From positions 1-33,758 of the forward strand of contig QHXG01000245.1 in NCBI GenBank assembly GCA_003222845.1: 33,758 nucleotides of DNA. The letters run 5' to 3'. The DNA is from Acidobacteriota bacterium. GTDB lineage: Bacteria; Acidobacteriota; Blastocatellia; Pyrinomonadales; Pyrinomonadaceae. Made by a program: the position numbers and the translations under genes. A model generated the notes under the pieces. The model made no database searches and was not told where the DNA came from. It worked only from the letters and a program-made list of their open reading frames with translations. Shown here piece by piece: positions 7,966-15,507 of this stretch (position 1 is the stretch's first letter; the number at the start of each line of letters is the position of its first letter).

Positions 7966-9591
7966 TCACTCTGTCGTCAAATCGCTTCGCACGAAGACTA
8001 AAAGTTCGATGCCGGGACGCAATGTATAGGTCCCACTGGGATTTACGTTCGAGTTGATCAAACGGTAGGCCGTACCCGACATGGTCACAATATCGGCTAC
8101 TTGAGTTGGGGACGCGATAATAATTGGCTCGGTGAACGGAGTAACTTTCCCGTAGTAGGTGACATTTGAGTAGTTGCGAAGATACCAAGGGAGCGGCCAG
8201 TAATCAGGTGACGCAATTGCGATCGCTGTCTGCTCGCGTGTTCCGGCGCGTTGTGCCGTTGCGTCAATTTGCTCGAGGAGCGGAAATATGTCTCGCTGCG
8301 TATGAACATAAACGTAGGCGTAGGCGGGGTCGTCGTAATGAACAAAGTTAAGACTTAACATTTTATAGCCCGATATCGCGAGCGCTCCGGTCCCGATCAG
8401 CAGAGCGATTACACCAAGCTTAGCCGCAACTGCTCGTTCGTAGATTTCCTGTAATGCGTACCCACTGGTAACCGCCATCGGCACTACGAAGTTCAGCATC
8501 AACCAAGGTGTCTTGTAGGGAATCAACGAGTATGCCGAGAGCATTCCGAAGGCACAGAGCGCCATGAAAATCGCAAAGCTATTTGTGCGCCAGAGTGCCA
8601 AACCCAAACCCGCCAAGCCGAGCAGCAGAAGCGGCGATTCTTCCTGCCACAACCACGAAACATAAGTGGACCAGGGATGCACGTGCACGTGCTCGCCGGT
8701 CTGCGTCCAGAATTGAAGTGACTTTAGCGCATCGTAGAGGCCATTCGGATAATTGGTAAAAAACGATGAGTAGAAGACAATCTCGATAATCAGGAAAAGT
8801 GAAACCGCGGCGACCAAAGAGATGATCAGCGATGATGGGCCGCCAAATCTCTCGGTCGCCGATCGCAGGCGTTCTACGATCGTCCTCCTCTTTTCTGTCG
8901 CCGATCGTTCTTTGCTGGTACGTTCGCGAAGCTCGCGCAGTTTGACAAACAAAGCGGTCAGCACGAGCGCTATTAGCAACACGACGGCCGAGAGGATCGC
9001 GGTTTCCTTCGTCGCAAACAATAGCGCCGCAGTGGCGGCGGATAGTAACAGGTACGCCGGCCGCCCAGTTTCGTAAAACCGCGACGCCGCAACGACGAGG
9101 CCCAGCATGAAAAAGACGAGCAGTGTCTCGTGGATAAAGTAGCGCGAAAGATAAACCGCGCCGGGCGAAACGGCCAGCAAAGCGGCGCCCGCGAGCGCAG
9201 CGATGGTGCCAATCCGTCTTCTGAGGGTTAGTACCAGCCAGATTGTAGCGACGCCGAACGCGGCTGTTGTGAATCGAATGGTAAAGTCGTTAAGCGCGTG
9301 GGCTTCTGCGAAGGATTTGCCGAACAGCAGCCGTGAGATCCAGGGAATTACCGCGGCGAAGTAATAGAGCGTTGGTCCATGATAGTTCTGTGGGTCGTAT
9401 TGATAGAATCCCTCATTGACGAGTGTTAGAAGAAACTTGCCGTTGACTCCTTCGTCATGATGAAGCGGTACAAGCGTGAGATCATATAGACGAAGCGCCG
9501 CTCCGACGACTAGAACTGCGGCAGCGCTAATGCGCCATCGCAACTGCTTCGCTATCGGCTTATCGAAAGGTTCGTCAGATGTTAGAAGCAA
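7966..9591 (-). CDS. Agl23-like (TIGR03663-type) polytopic GT-C-like membrane protein
   Basis: A 541-residue membrane protein. After the first helix comes L-R-L-Y-D-L-T-L-V-P-L-H-H-D-E-G-V-N-G-K-F (residues 34-53 approximately), with D46/E47 as the first-loop acidic pair. Then come Y-D-P-Q-N-Y-H-G-P-T-L-Y-Y and Y-F-I-H-E-T-L-L-V-F-F, a combination I recognise from the TIGR03663 group named flippase activity-associated protein Agl23. In archaea that group is tied to N-glycosylation; its bacterial role is not settled. About ten to twelve hydrophobic segments run through to residue 430. The stop is only 6 bases from the convergent end of the Dpm1-like gene. It is last in a leftward run after a TPR protein and a DsbA-like protein. 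Confidence 0.82.
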   Translation of the reverse strand: MLLTSDEPFDKPIAKQLRWRISAAAVLVVGAALRLYDLTLVPLHHDEGVNGKFLLTLVNEGFYQYDPQNYHGPTLYYFAAVIPWISRLLFGKSFAEAHALNDFTIRFTTAAFGVATIWLVLTLRRRIGTIAALAGAALLAVSPGAVYLSRYFIHETLLVFFMLGLVVAASRFYETGRPAYLLLSAATAALLFATKETAILSAVVLLIALVLTALFVKLRELRERTSKERSATEKRRTIVERLRSATERFGGPSSLIISLVAAVSLFLIIEIVFYSSFFTNYPNGLYDALKSLQFWTQTGEHVHVHPWSTYVSWLWQEESPLLLLGLAGLGLALWRTNSFAIFMALCAFGMLSAYSLIPYKTPWLMLNFVVPMAVTSGYALQEIYERAVAAKLGVIALLIGTGALAISGYKMLSLNFVHYDDPAYAYVYVHTQRDIFPLLEQIDATAQRAGTREQTAIAIASPDYWPLPWYLRNYSNVTYYGKVTPFTEPIIIASPTQVADIVTMSGTAYRLINSNVNPSGTYTLRPGIELLVFVRSDLTTE

Positions 9592-9607
9592 GCTGTGACA
9601 GAAGCCC

Positions 9608-9654
9608 GCGTAAGCAAGGGCGCTCAGGCGGGCGCGTAAGCAATGGCGCTCAGG
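9608..9654. repeat. 26-bp-period tandem repeat, two copies
   Basis: GCGTAAGCAAGGGCGCTCAGG at 9608-9628 recurs at 9634-9654 with a single G-to-T change, a period of 26 bases. It fills the gap between the Agl23-like start (9591) and the DsbA-like stop (9658) and ends three bases before that stop codon. Confidence 0.7.
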
Positions 9655-9657
9655 AAA

Positions 9658-10299
9658 TCATTGTTTGAGAGCCGCGTCAATCAATTCGCGCAGGTGTTCC
9701 AACTCTTCGGGCGCGATTAGACGCCCATTTAGAAAAAAAGTTGGTGTTCCTACGACTCCAAGAGATTGTCCGCGTTGCTGATCGGCGGCGATCCGCTGCT
9801 GCACCTCTGCTGAATCCATGTCGCTTCGCAGCCGTTTTGGATCAAGCCCCATAATGGTCGCTTGGCGCGCGAAGACTTGCCGCACATCTCTCCAATTACT
9901 CCACATCTCCTGCGTGTCATATATGAAGTCGTGCATCTGCCAGAAAGCCCCTTGCAATCCGGCGGCCTCTGCGGCGCGAGCTGCTTCGAGCGCGTTGACA
10001 TGGAGCTGCGTCATAGGAAATTCTCGGAAAACAATTGCGACGCGGGCGCCGTAATCTTCTTCGACTTTCTTTAAGACTGGATGAACCTTTCCGCATGGAG
10101 GGCACTGAAAGTCTCCGAACTCCTCCATCGTGACGCGAGGGCGGTTTGGGCCGATTACCTGTGGCGGCTGCGCGCCCGGCGCTCCCGCTTTGGTATTTAG
10201 AACGATGCTTGGCTTTCGTGATCGGTAGAACCAAACGCCGCCGATCAGAGCGAAGACCAGGACGGCGCCGACGATTATGAATGGCAACTTACTTTTCAC
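9658..10299 (-). CDS. membrane-anchored DsbA-family thioredoxin-fold protein
   Basis: A 213-residue protein with an N-terminal membrane anchor or uncleaved signal (about 6-24), a Pro/Gly-rich linker, then a DsbA-like thioredoxin domain. The active site is F-G-D-F-Q-C-P-P-C at 61-69 (C66/C69). The expected cis-proline is in G-V-V-G-T-P-T-F-F-L-N-G-R (P186). Between them lies the helical insertion typical of Thioredoxin_4/DsbA proteins. It should act on the outer side of the membrane as a disulfide oxidase, isomerase or reductase; CPPC alone does not decide which. Its closest functional match may be the BdbD/DsbA-like group. It lies between a TPR protein and the Agl23-like gene on the same strand, suggesting a role in folding exported proteins. 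Confidence 0.9.
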   Translation of the reverse strand: MKSKLPFIIVGAVLVFALIGGVWFYRSRKPSIVLNTKAGAPGAQPPQVIGPNRPRVTMEEFGDFQCPPCGKVHPVLKKVEEDYGARVAIVFREFPMTQLHVNALEAARAAEAAGLQGAFWQMHDFIYDTQEMWSNWRDVRQVFARQATIMGLDPKRLRSDMDSAEVQQRIAADQQRGQSLGVVGTPTFFLNGRLIAPEELEHLRELIDAALKQ

Positions 10300-10417
10300 G
10301 ATCCATTATTCGACAAAGATATAGTCCGAATTAGTTCCAAATCCTCGGCGGCGGGAATGAACTCAATACTTGACTCGACCAGTGGGTGACGATCACGCCG
10401 ATTGTGAGACACAGTGC

Positions 10418-11233
10418 TTAGGGATTTAAGTTCTTGGTGAGTTGATCCGCATACTGCGGGCTCAGCTTCTTCAGACTTTCGTATTGCTCCATCGCGCCTT
10501 TGCGATCGCCGTTCTCAAATTTTGCCATTGCCAGGAGATAGCGGGCCTCGGGATTATTGGGATCGATGCTGACGGCTTTTTCAAACTCATCACTCGCGTC
10601 TTTGAATCTGTGCTGTCGCCCATAGGCCACCCCCAAAACATAATGGGCGGCGCCGTTTTTCGGATTCAAAGCGAGCGCCTGTTTGTATCGCTCGATCGCT
10701 TCTTCGTATTTGTTCTGATTTAAGTAGGCGTTACCGAGGTTGTAATAGACTGAGTCGTTCTTTGGTTCGATCTTCGTCATCATTTCGAATTCCTGGGCCG
10801 CTTCCTTGTAACGCTTGAGTTTGTCGTACGTATTGCCTAACGTGTAGTGAGCGTCGGCATCATAAGGGTGGCGGTCGATGGCCTTTTGCAGCGGTTCGAT
10901 GGCTTTTTCATACTGACCGCCCTGGTAGTAGGTTTGGCCGAGGTTGAAATAGGCATCGGCAATGTCCGGCGCGCTCGGATGCTCTTTGACGTACTTTTCG
11001 AGAGTTCCCGCGACCTTTTCGACTACTTCAGGGGCCAGGGGTTGTAGCGCGGAACTATTGCGCGGCACAACGTCCATCGGGACGTTGGACTGAATCGTCG
11101 TATCCTTGAGCACGGCAACCGGCTTAGTGATCTCGGCTTCCTGAGGCTCAGGCTTTTTTGCAAAATGCTTTATTGTAAGCAGAAGACCTACCAGAACCAG
11201 CGGGAAAAGTAAAAGCAGCCATTGACGTTTCAT
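10418..11233 (-). CDS. membrane-anchored tetratricopeptide repeat protein
   Basis: A 271-residue protein with an N-terminal transmembrane anchor (about 4-22), a low-complexity linker to about residue 65, then five consecutive 34-residue TPR units at roughly 91-124, 125-158, 159-192, 193-226 and 227-260. Consensus residues (W/Y-LG, A-Y, Y-A, P at the unit ends) are clear. TPR solenoids bind protein partners, so it may scaffold an envelope complex; no partner is identified. GAGGAG lies 10-15 bases before the ATG, which supports this start. It is the first gene of the leftward TPR/DsbA/Agl23 run. There is a 118-base gap to the DsbA-like gene in which I see no further gene. Confidence 0.88.
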   Translation of the reverse strand: MKRQWLLLLFPLVLVGLLLTIKHFAKKPEPQEAEITKPVAVLKDTTIQSNVPMDVVPRNSSALQPLAPEVVEKVAGTLEKYVKEHPSAPDIADAYFNLGQTYYQGGQYEKAIEPLQKAIDRHPYDADAHYTLGNTYDKLKRYKEAAQEFEMMTKIEPKNDSVYYNLGNAYLNQNKYEEAIERYKQALALNPKNGAAHYVLGVAYGRQHRFKDASDEFEKAVSIDPNNPEARYLLAMAKFENGDRKGAMEQYESLKKLSPQYADQLTKNLNP

Positions 11234-11380
11234 CTAAGCAAACTCCTCAGAATAAATTCGGGCAATAGTAATATGGCTGCGATCGTAAGACAAGTGCGAA
11301 AGCTAAATTATGATACAATCCAGCGCTCGCTGGAGGTTGATGAGGGAAGATGTGCAATCCATTTAAGAGTGAGAGTGAGA

Positions 11381-11404
11381 TACCACTGACGACAGTCGGT
11401 GGTG
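11381..11404. repeat. short palindrome, family member 1
   Basis: ACCACTGAC (11382-11390), loop GACA, GTCGGTGGT (11395-11403), pairing with one G-U. It is related in sequence to the palindrome at 11547-11570 (ACCACCGA.. / ..TCGGTGGT), so the two are probably copies of one dispersed short repeat. Confidence 0.6.
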
Positions 11405-11447
11405 GTTAAATTTCAACCTACAAAACAGAGCGATTCAGGGGCCGTTA

Positions 11448-11500
11448 TATCTCTCAATTTCCAGCCTCACCGCCGCGCTGAGGCTGGAAATTGAGAGATA
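11448..11500. repeat. perfect 22-bp inverted repeat with 9-base loop
   Basis: The arms 11448-11469 and 11479-11500 are exact reverse complements over 22 bases, separated by CCGCCGCGC. The right arm contains AGGCTGGAAATTGA, which recurs as AGGCTGGAAGTTGA at 11531-11544. There is no T-run after the stem, so it does not look like an intrinsic terminator. It is more likely a dispersed palindromic repeat. Confidence 0.8.
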
Positions 11501-11546
11501 ATGAACTCAGGAGGAGGATGGCTGGTTGGTAGGCTGGAAGTTGAAG

Positions 11547-11570
11547 TACCACCGATTGAAATCGGTGGTA
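11547..11570. repeat. short palindrome, family member 2
   Basis: TACCACCGAT (11547-11556), tetraloop TGAA, ATCGGTGGTA (11561-11570), a perfect 10-bp stem. It is a second copy of the palindrome type seen at 11381-11404. Confidence 0.7.
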
Positions 11571-11679
11571 TACCTCAAGACGGCCAACTCTCACCTTAGT
11601 TAACCTATCCGCCCGGGCAAACTGAAACAAGATGAGCACGTTTTTGCCAAAAACTCACCAAAAAATCCCCAAAAAACTG

Positions 11680-11708
11680 TTGACTCGGTTTCAAGCTTGT
11701 GCTAAGTT
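11680..11708 (+). promoter_or_regulatory. sigma-70-like promoter for the secreted-protein gene
   Basis: TTGACT (11680-11685), a 17-base spacer, and TAAGTT (11703-11708) preceded by TGC, giving an extended -10 element. An A-rich tract (about 11649-11677) just upstream could act as an UP element. The predicted start near 11715 leaves a leader of about 245 bases before ATG 11962. Confidence 0.55.
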
Positions 11709-11799
11709 GCCGGTACTTTACGCTTTACCTAGCTTGAAATGGACTGCTGGCGTACCCCGTTGATTGCGAAAACTTTCGGATTTGCGATTGACAGGGTTG

Positions 11800-11822
11800 G
11801 CGGAGAGTGATAGCTTCTCCGC
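11800..11822 (+). promoter_or_regulatory. hairpin in the 5' leader
   Basis: GCGGAGA (11800-11806), a 9-base loop, TCTCCGC (11816-11822), a perfect 7-bp stem inside the predicted untranslated leader. It has no T-run. A role in mRNA stability or regulation is possible but unproven. Confidence 0.35.
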
Positions 11823-11961
11823 GCTTGTAGTTCGGTATTTTCGTCAAGGAAACGCAGCTTGCCGTAGCTTTAACGCCAGGATAGGTTGAAGGGCTTCAGT
11901 TCGCTCGTTTCAATTTTCTATGAACGAAACAACTTTCCCGCTCAAGAGGAGGAATTCCAAG

Positions 11962-14289
11962 ATGCGATCTTCGATTCGATATGGTCTTGTAGCCGTGGGC
12001 GCGCTGGCGTTGATGATTGGTATATTCATCGCGCTGCGCCCGCGACTCGAACAGAAGGTGCAAGCTCAGACCTTCAACACCGGTCAGGTGGCGGGTTGCG
12101 ACGTGACGAGTGCTCCGTCCAAGACTAACCCCTGTCTGGTAATTAGCGCATTTAGAGAAAACGGACCCGGGACCACTGCGGGCTCCGGAAGGAAAGACGA
12201 GTTTGTCGAGCTCTTTAACGCGAGCGCAGTGAACGTTACGGTCTCGACCTTGTCAGACGATCCGAACGGCACGTTCAACGGTATTGGTGTGTTTGTATCC
12301 GCCGGCGAGGGCTTCAATCCGGCGCCGCCCTTTGGCGGTGGTTTCGGACAAGCGGCCAACGTGTCATCACTTGCCTGCCAAATTAAGGGCGCCACCATAA
12401 TTAAGGGGAGAACGTGGTTCCTGTGTGGCGGCCAGAACTACGGGCTGAGTAACCTTGGCGGTAACGGTGGAAGATTCCACTCGATTCCGGATGCGGTTAT
12501 CGGAACCCAAAACGCGGCCACAGCGACGCAGGATATTCCTGACGATGCCGGAATTGCGCTGCTGAATATCGGCAGCAATATCGTCACACAGTGTGTGATC
12601 ACGTCGGCGGGATGTCCCACTGGATTTAACTTCTCGGCCCTTGGCACCAGTGGAAATGCCGTTGTTTTGGACAAGGTTGGATTCAACACCTACGGTCCAG
12701 GCTCGCCGGAGAACACGGGTCCGGGACTTTTCCCGAATAATATACATCCCTCGCTTGCCAGTCAGTACTGTGAGGGCACTTGTCTGCAGCCGGTCGGAGA
12801 CGCGAGCGTGGTTCCGTTGGGACCGAGCGCGCCGTGTCCAGGGCCGGGGACGGGTAATCAACAGAACCCGCCAAATCCGCTGTATGGCTCTGGCGCGCCG
12901 ACGGTTCCCGTGGGTACCCAGGATCCAAACACAAACTTCCCGGTTAGCGGCGGTGCAGTCGGCGATGAATTTATTCGCCAGTCCGACGGAACCCCGACCA
13001 CTACGAGGAAGTGCTATGGTGAGTCCGGCCAGTACAAGATCGAACGTCGTCGATCGGCTAGCACTGACACGCCTACGGCAGGCCAGATTTACCGTGACTC
13101 CTTCCGCAGCACGCCGCTCACTACGGAGTATCCGTTTCCGATTGGGGCTACGGGGCCCATTGGAGCATGCGCTAACTCCGTCGGCGGATTCTGTGGCAAC
13201 TCGGAGGATTTCATCCTCGACGCGCCCAATCCGGCGTCTTCTAACGTTGGCTTGACCTTGACGGGCGTATCACTTATTTCGTCGGTCCTTGGTTCGGCTG
13301 GCGTCCACAACTGCGATTCGTCGTTCCATAATGGTTATCTCGATGGGACGGGTTGCACGGCCGCTCGGCCGGGCGGGATTGCCGCCTATGATGGTGCGGG
13401 CTCAGCACCGATTATCGGCAACACTCTGGTTTCTTTGAGGGTGTTCGATCCGAACTGCGGCAGTCTGCTTACTTGCGCGGGCTTTGCAAATGCTGAACGC
13501 CGGTACTCGCAAGACGCCAGCATTTTCGGTGCCGCCAACGATCCGCTGGGAGTACTTATCCTGAGATTCAGGGTGACCAACCTTAGCGCCGTGGCGGTCA
13601 CGGGCGGTCGCTTCCGAATTAACGATGCCCTGCTTCCGTGCGGTGGCCAGAGCTACGGCGCGCAAGGTAGTGCTCCGGCTTTCGGTCAGACCACGAGGGC
13701 CGGCTCACAAGAGGCGCGAAACCTCCGTGGTCCTAACAATGCAACTCAGCCAGCCGTTACGCCAACGCCAACCTGCGGCACGAGTGGTGCGAATGACGGC
13801 TCCGACGGCGTCAGCGCCTATGGTGCAGTCTTGAAGGCCTTGAACTCGCCCGGAGAGTTTGTTGTGGATAGCAACCTGACGCAACAGAGCGTTTGGGGGA
13901 CCGTACTGGAGGACACTACGGTGACCGCTGGTAATCCACTGCCAGGCTCAACGCCGGCGCCAATCGCTTGTACAAACCCGGGTTGTAATCCAGCGCCGCC
14001 GGCTGGTGCGGTATCCGAACACCAACCATTCGGTGGCGGTAGTGACAGCAGTCTGGTCCTGAACGCCACGGCTGCCGGAGGCACTTCGAATAACCTCTGG
14101 CCGCTCGGCGGGCCTTTCCCGGGTGTCGGTAGCGGAGCAAATGCTGCCCAGACAGGCTCGTTCAATGCTCTGAGTCTGATCGGCACATCCGGTACTCTTC
14201 GCCTCGGCTTCAAGTTTGGCGTGGTGAAGGGCGGGCGCCTGAAGATTGTCATCGGGCGTGAGATTTCCGGGCCGACACCTATACCATAA
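11962..14289 (+). CDS. large secreted protein with lamin-tail-like N-terminal domain
   Basis: ATG 11962 is chosen because AGAGGAGG (11945-11952) precedes it by nine bases; an in-frame ATG at 11920 lacks such a site. The 775-residue product has a signal peptide or anchor (hydrophobic 8-25, then a possible cleavage after V-Q-A-Q near 33-36). Residues about 57-190 resemble a lamin-tail (LTD) fold: C-L-V-I-S-A-F-R-E-N-G-P-G, then D-E-F-V-E-L-F-N. The remainder is Gly, Ser, Thr, Pro and Asn rich with scattered cysteine pairs and no recognised catalytic motif, ending in a beta-rich stretch. It is probably an exported surface or matrix protein. The Ser/Thr richness makes it a plausible glycosylation acceptor for the GT-C enzymes nearby, though this is inference. 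The cysteines fit the DsbA-like gene upstream. Confidence 0.8.
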   Translation: MRSSIRYGLVAVGALALMIGIFIALRPRLEQKVQAQTFNTGQVAGCDVTSAPSKTNPCLVISAFRENGPGTTAGSGRKDEFVELFNASAVNVTVSTLSDDPNGTFNGIGVFVSAGEGFNPAPPFGGGFGQAANVSSLACQIKGATIIKGRTWFLCGGQNYGLSNLGGNGGRFHSIPDAVIGTQNAATATQDIPDDAGIALLNIGSNIVTQCVITSAGCPTGFNFSALGTSGNAVVLDKVGFNTYGPGSPENTGPGLFPNNIHPSLASQYCEGTCLQPVGDASVVPLGPSAPCPGPGTGNQQNPPNPLYGSGAPTVPVGTQDPNTNFPVSGGAVGDEFIRQSDGTPTTTRKCYGESGQYKIERRRSASTDTPTAGQIYRDSFRSTPLTTEYPFPIGATGPIGACANSVGGFCGNSEDFILDAPNPASSNVGLTLTGVSLISSVLGSAGVHNCDSSFHNGYLDGTGCTAARPGGIAAYDGAGSAPIIGNTLVSLRVFDPNCGSLLTCAGFANAERRYSQDASIFGAANDPLGVLILRFRVTNLSAVAVTGGRFRINDALLPCGGQSYGAQGSAPAFGQTTRAGSQEARNLRGPNNATQPAVTPTPTCGTSGANDGSDGVSAYGAVLKALNSPGEFVVDSNLTQQSVWGTVLEDTTVTAGNPLPGSTPAPIACTNPGCNPAPPAGAVSEHQPFGGGSDSSLVLNATAAGGTSNNLWPLGGPFPGVGSGANAAQTGSFNALSLIGTSGTLRLGFKFGVVKGGRLKIVIGREISGPTPIP

Positions 14290-14315
14290 GGAGTTCGACT
14301 GGAGGAATTCCTTTG

Positions 14316-15263
14316 ATGGTTATCTTCGAGCGGGGAGTTAACTCAGGTTTCCCAGCGGCTAATCACCGCTGGGAAACCCCTCTTTCTATAGTTCTTTTTT
14401 CTGCTCTTTTCATGTTTGCCGGCGTTACTGTGAGTGGAGTTACAATCCACCAGGAGCCTGGCAAGTTAAAACAAAACGCGGCTAAGCCAGCGACAACGCA
14501 GGCGAGTCCGCAAAAACACCCGACGTGGCGCGTTAAGGTAGTTGAAGATTTCGGCGCGCCGTTTGTATCGGTGCACGCGAAGAAGGCGCTTTTCTCAGAC
14601 GTCGCTTCAGAGATTGGGCGTCAGTTGAAGTTGAAGGTCCCGATCCACGTAACTGATAAGGCCAAGCAGCAATTATTGACAGACGACTTCGACAATTTGC
14701 CCCTGGAACAAGCCGTTCGGCGTTTATCGCCACACGCGGTGATCGATTATGTCATGAACGGCGGCGCCGATCCGATGTACCCGGCCAGGAAGCAGGCGCT
14801 CACGATCTATTTTTTGGGGTCGGACGAGAAAGCGCCCGATGTTCCGGCTTGGATCATGAAGGACCCTAGTTCAGAGATGTACGTGGGTATGGTCTATGCG
14901 ACTGAAGATGAAGAGAAGGACGCCCGTGAGAAGCGGAAGAAGGATCTGCAAGTCGCATACAACGACGGCCTTTTTACCCTTCACGTCCACAAGCAGTTTT
15001 TAACAGATGTTCTGGAAGAGATTGCCGCGAAAGCGGGAATCGGCCTTAACATCCTCACGACGAACGGGGCGCAAAAGGAAATCGATCAAGTAGTAACCTG
15101 GGACGTCGCGGCCGTTAGTTTAGAAGAATTAACAAATACTTGGTTTCCGAGCGGTATTCGTTTATACTCGCGAACTGACTTGGAGAAAGATGTCTCAAAG
15201 CCACTTCGTCTGACGATTGAACCTAATCAGGACGCTCAGGCTGAGCAAAATGTCACACCTTGA
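14316..15263 (+). CDS. exported protein with two STN/secretin-N-like domains
   Basis: ATG 14316 has GGAGG (14301-14305) ten bases upstream. The 315-residue product starts with about 22 polar residues, then a hydrophobic signal or anchor (about 23-42). Residues about 84-148 (V-S-V-H-A-K-K-A-L-F-S-D-V, then a helix, then L-P-L-E-Q-A-V) look like a secretin/TonB short N-terminal domain. A second copy at about 219-290 starts F-T-L-H-V-H-K-Q-F-L-T-D-V-L-E-E-I. A charged Lys/Glu segment (about 198-212) links them. No secretin barrel or TonB-receptor barrel follows, so it is a stand-alone periplasmic protein of unknown role. A terminator-like hairpin lies inside codons 11-21. If the hairpin is not coding, the start would be later, but no good later start is seen. 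Confidence 0.72.
   Translation: MVIFERGVNSGFPAANHRWETPLSIVLFSALFMFAGVTVSGVTIHQEPGKLKQNAAKPATTQASPQKHPTWRVKVVEDFGAPFVSVHAKKALFSDVASEIGRQLKLKVPIHVTDKAKQQLLTDDFDNLPLEQAVRRLSPHAVIDYVMNGGADPMYPARKQALTIYFLGSDEKAPDVPAWIMKDPSSEMYVGMVYATEDEEKDAREKRKKDLQVAYNDGLFTLHVHKQFLTDVLEEIAAKAGIGLNILTTNGAQKEIDQVVTWDVAAVSLEELTNTWFPSGIRLYSRTDLEKDVSKPLRLTIEPNQDAQAEQNVTP
14346..14400 (+). terminator. terminator-like hairpin at the start of the STN-like gene
   Basis: GGTTTCCCAGCGG (14346-14358), loop CTAATCA, CCGCTGGGAAACC (14366-14378): a perfect 13-bp stem. It is followed by a T-rich tract that ends in six T's (14395-14400). It could terminate the secreted-protein transcript, which ends 57 bases upstream, or attenuate the downstream genes. 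It overlaps the first codons of the STN-like gene. The T-run is interrupted, so terminator strength is uncertain. Confidence 0.5.
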
Positions 15264-15279
15264 CGGGAGGAACAGAACT

Positions 15280-15459
15280 TTGATCAAGCAACAAACCGAA
15301 ACTACTAAGCGGGAACTTACCCCGCAAGAGGGGCAGGCGACAGCGAGAAAGCTTTTTGTCGAACCAGAAATTTCAGGTCCAGTGAACGTTCTCGAAGCCA
15401 CGGCCTTCTTCCAGATCTTTACGGGTGGCACGGACCCGGGAACTGGTTTACCGGACTAA
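15280..15459 (+). CDS. small peptide, candidate RiPP-type precursor
   Basis: A 59-residue open frame starting at TTG 15280, preceded by GGGAGG (15265-15270) at nine bases. The frame is also open further up (ATG 15250, TTG 15217), but those starts overlap the preceding gene and lack a good site. The first half is polar and charged, like a leader. The middle has K-L-F-V-E-P-E-I (24-31), similar to the aromatic-x-x-Pro-x-Leu/Ile element that PqqD-like domains bind in lasso-peptide leaders. The tail is T-G-G-T-D-P-G-T-G-L-P-D. It has no Cys and no signal peptide. It lies 16 bases after the STN-like gene and 48 before the HPrK-like gene. No family is recognised; the precursor role is inference. 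It could instead be a small regulatory or structural protein. Confidence 0.55.
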   Translation: MIKQQTETTKRELTPQEGQATARKLFVEPEISGPVNVLEATAFFQIFTGGTDPGTGLPD

Positions 15460-15507
15460 TAATCAGAGCTTGGGCCAGGTTCGGCCGACCATATTCGCGC
15501 TCGGACG

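Larger units (their letters stand above)
11234..11961. other. 728-base non-coding region with repeats, promoter and long leader
   Basis: No convincing gene is visible here. The left part (11380-11570) holds three hairpin-forming palindromes and a near-repeated AGGCTGGAARTTGA string. The right part holds an A-rich tract, a sigma-70-like promoter and a leader of roughly 245 bases before the secreted-protein gene, including a hairpin at 11800-11822. I could not match the leader to a known riboswitch class. Confidence 0.6.

Noticed and set aside
11350-11409. 19-codon frame starting ATG-TGC with a purine-rich stretch before it
   Set aside because: Too short, overlaps a palindrome, and has no neighbouring gene that would need a leader peptide.
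11381-11570. Possible CRISPR array from the recurring palindromes
   Set aside because: Only two related short palindromes with unequal spacing, no regular spacers and no cas genes.
12641-13255. 204-residue rightward frame inside the secreted-protein gene
   Set aside because: Arg-rich composition with no motif, fully inside a well-supported gene in another frame.
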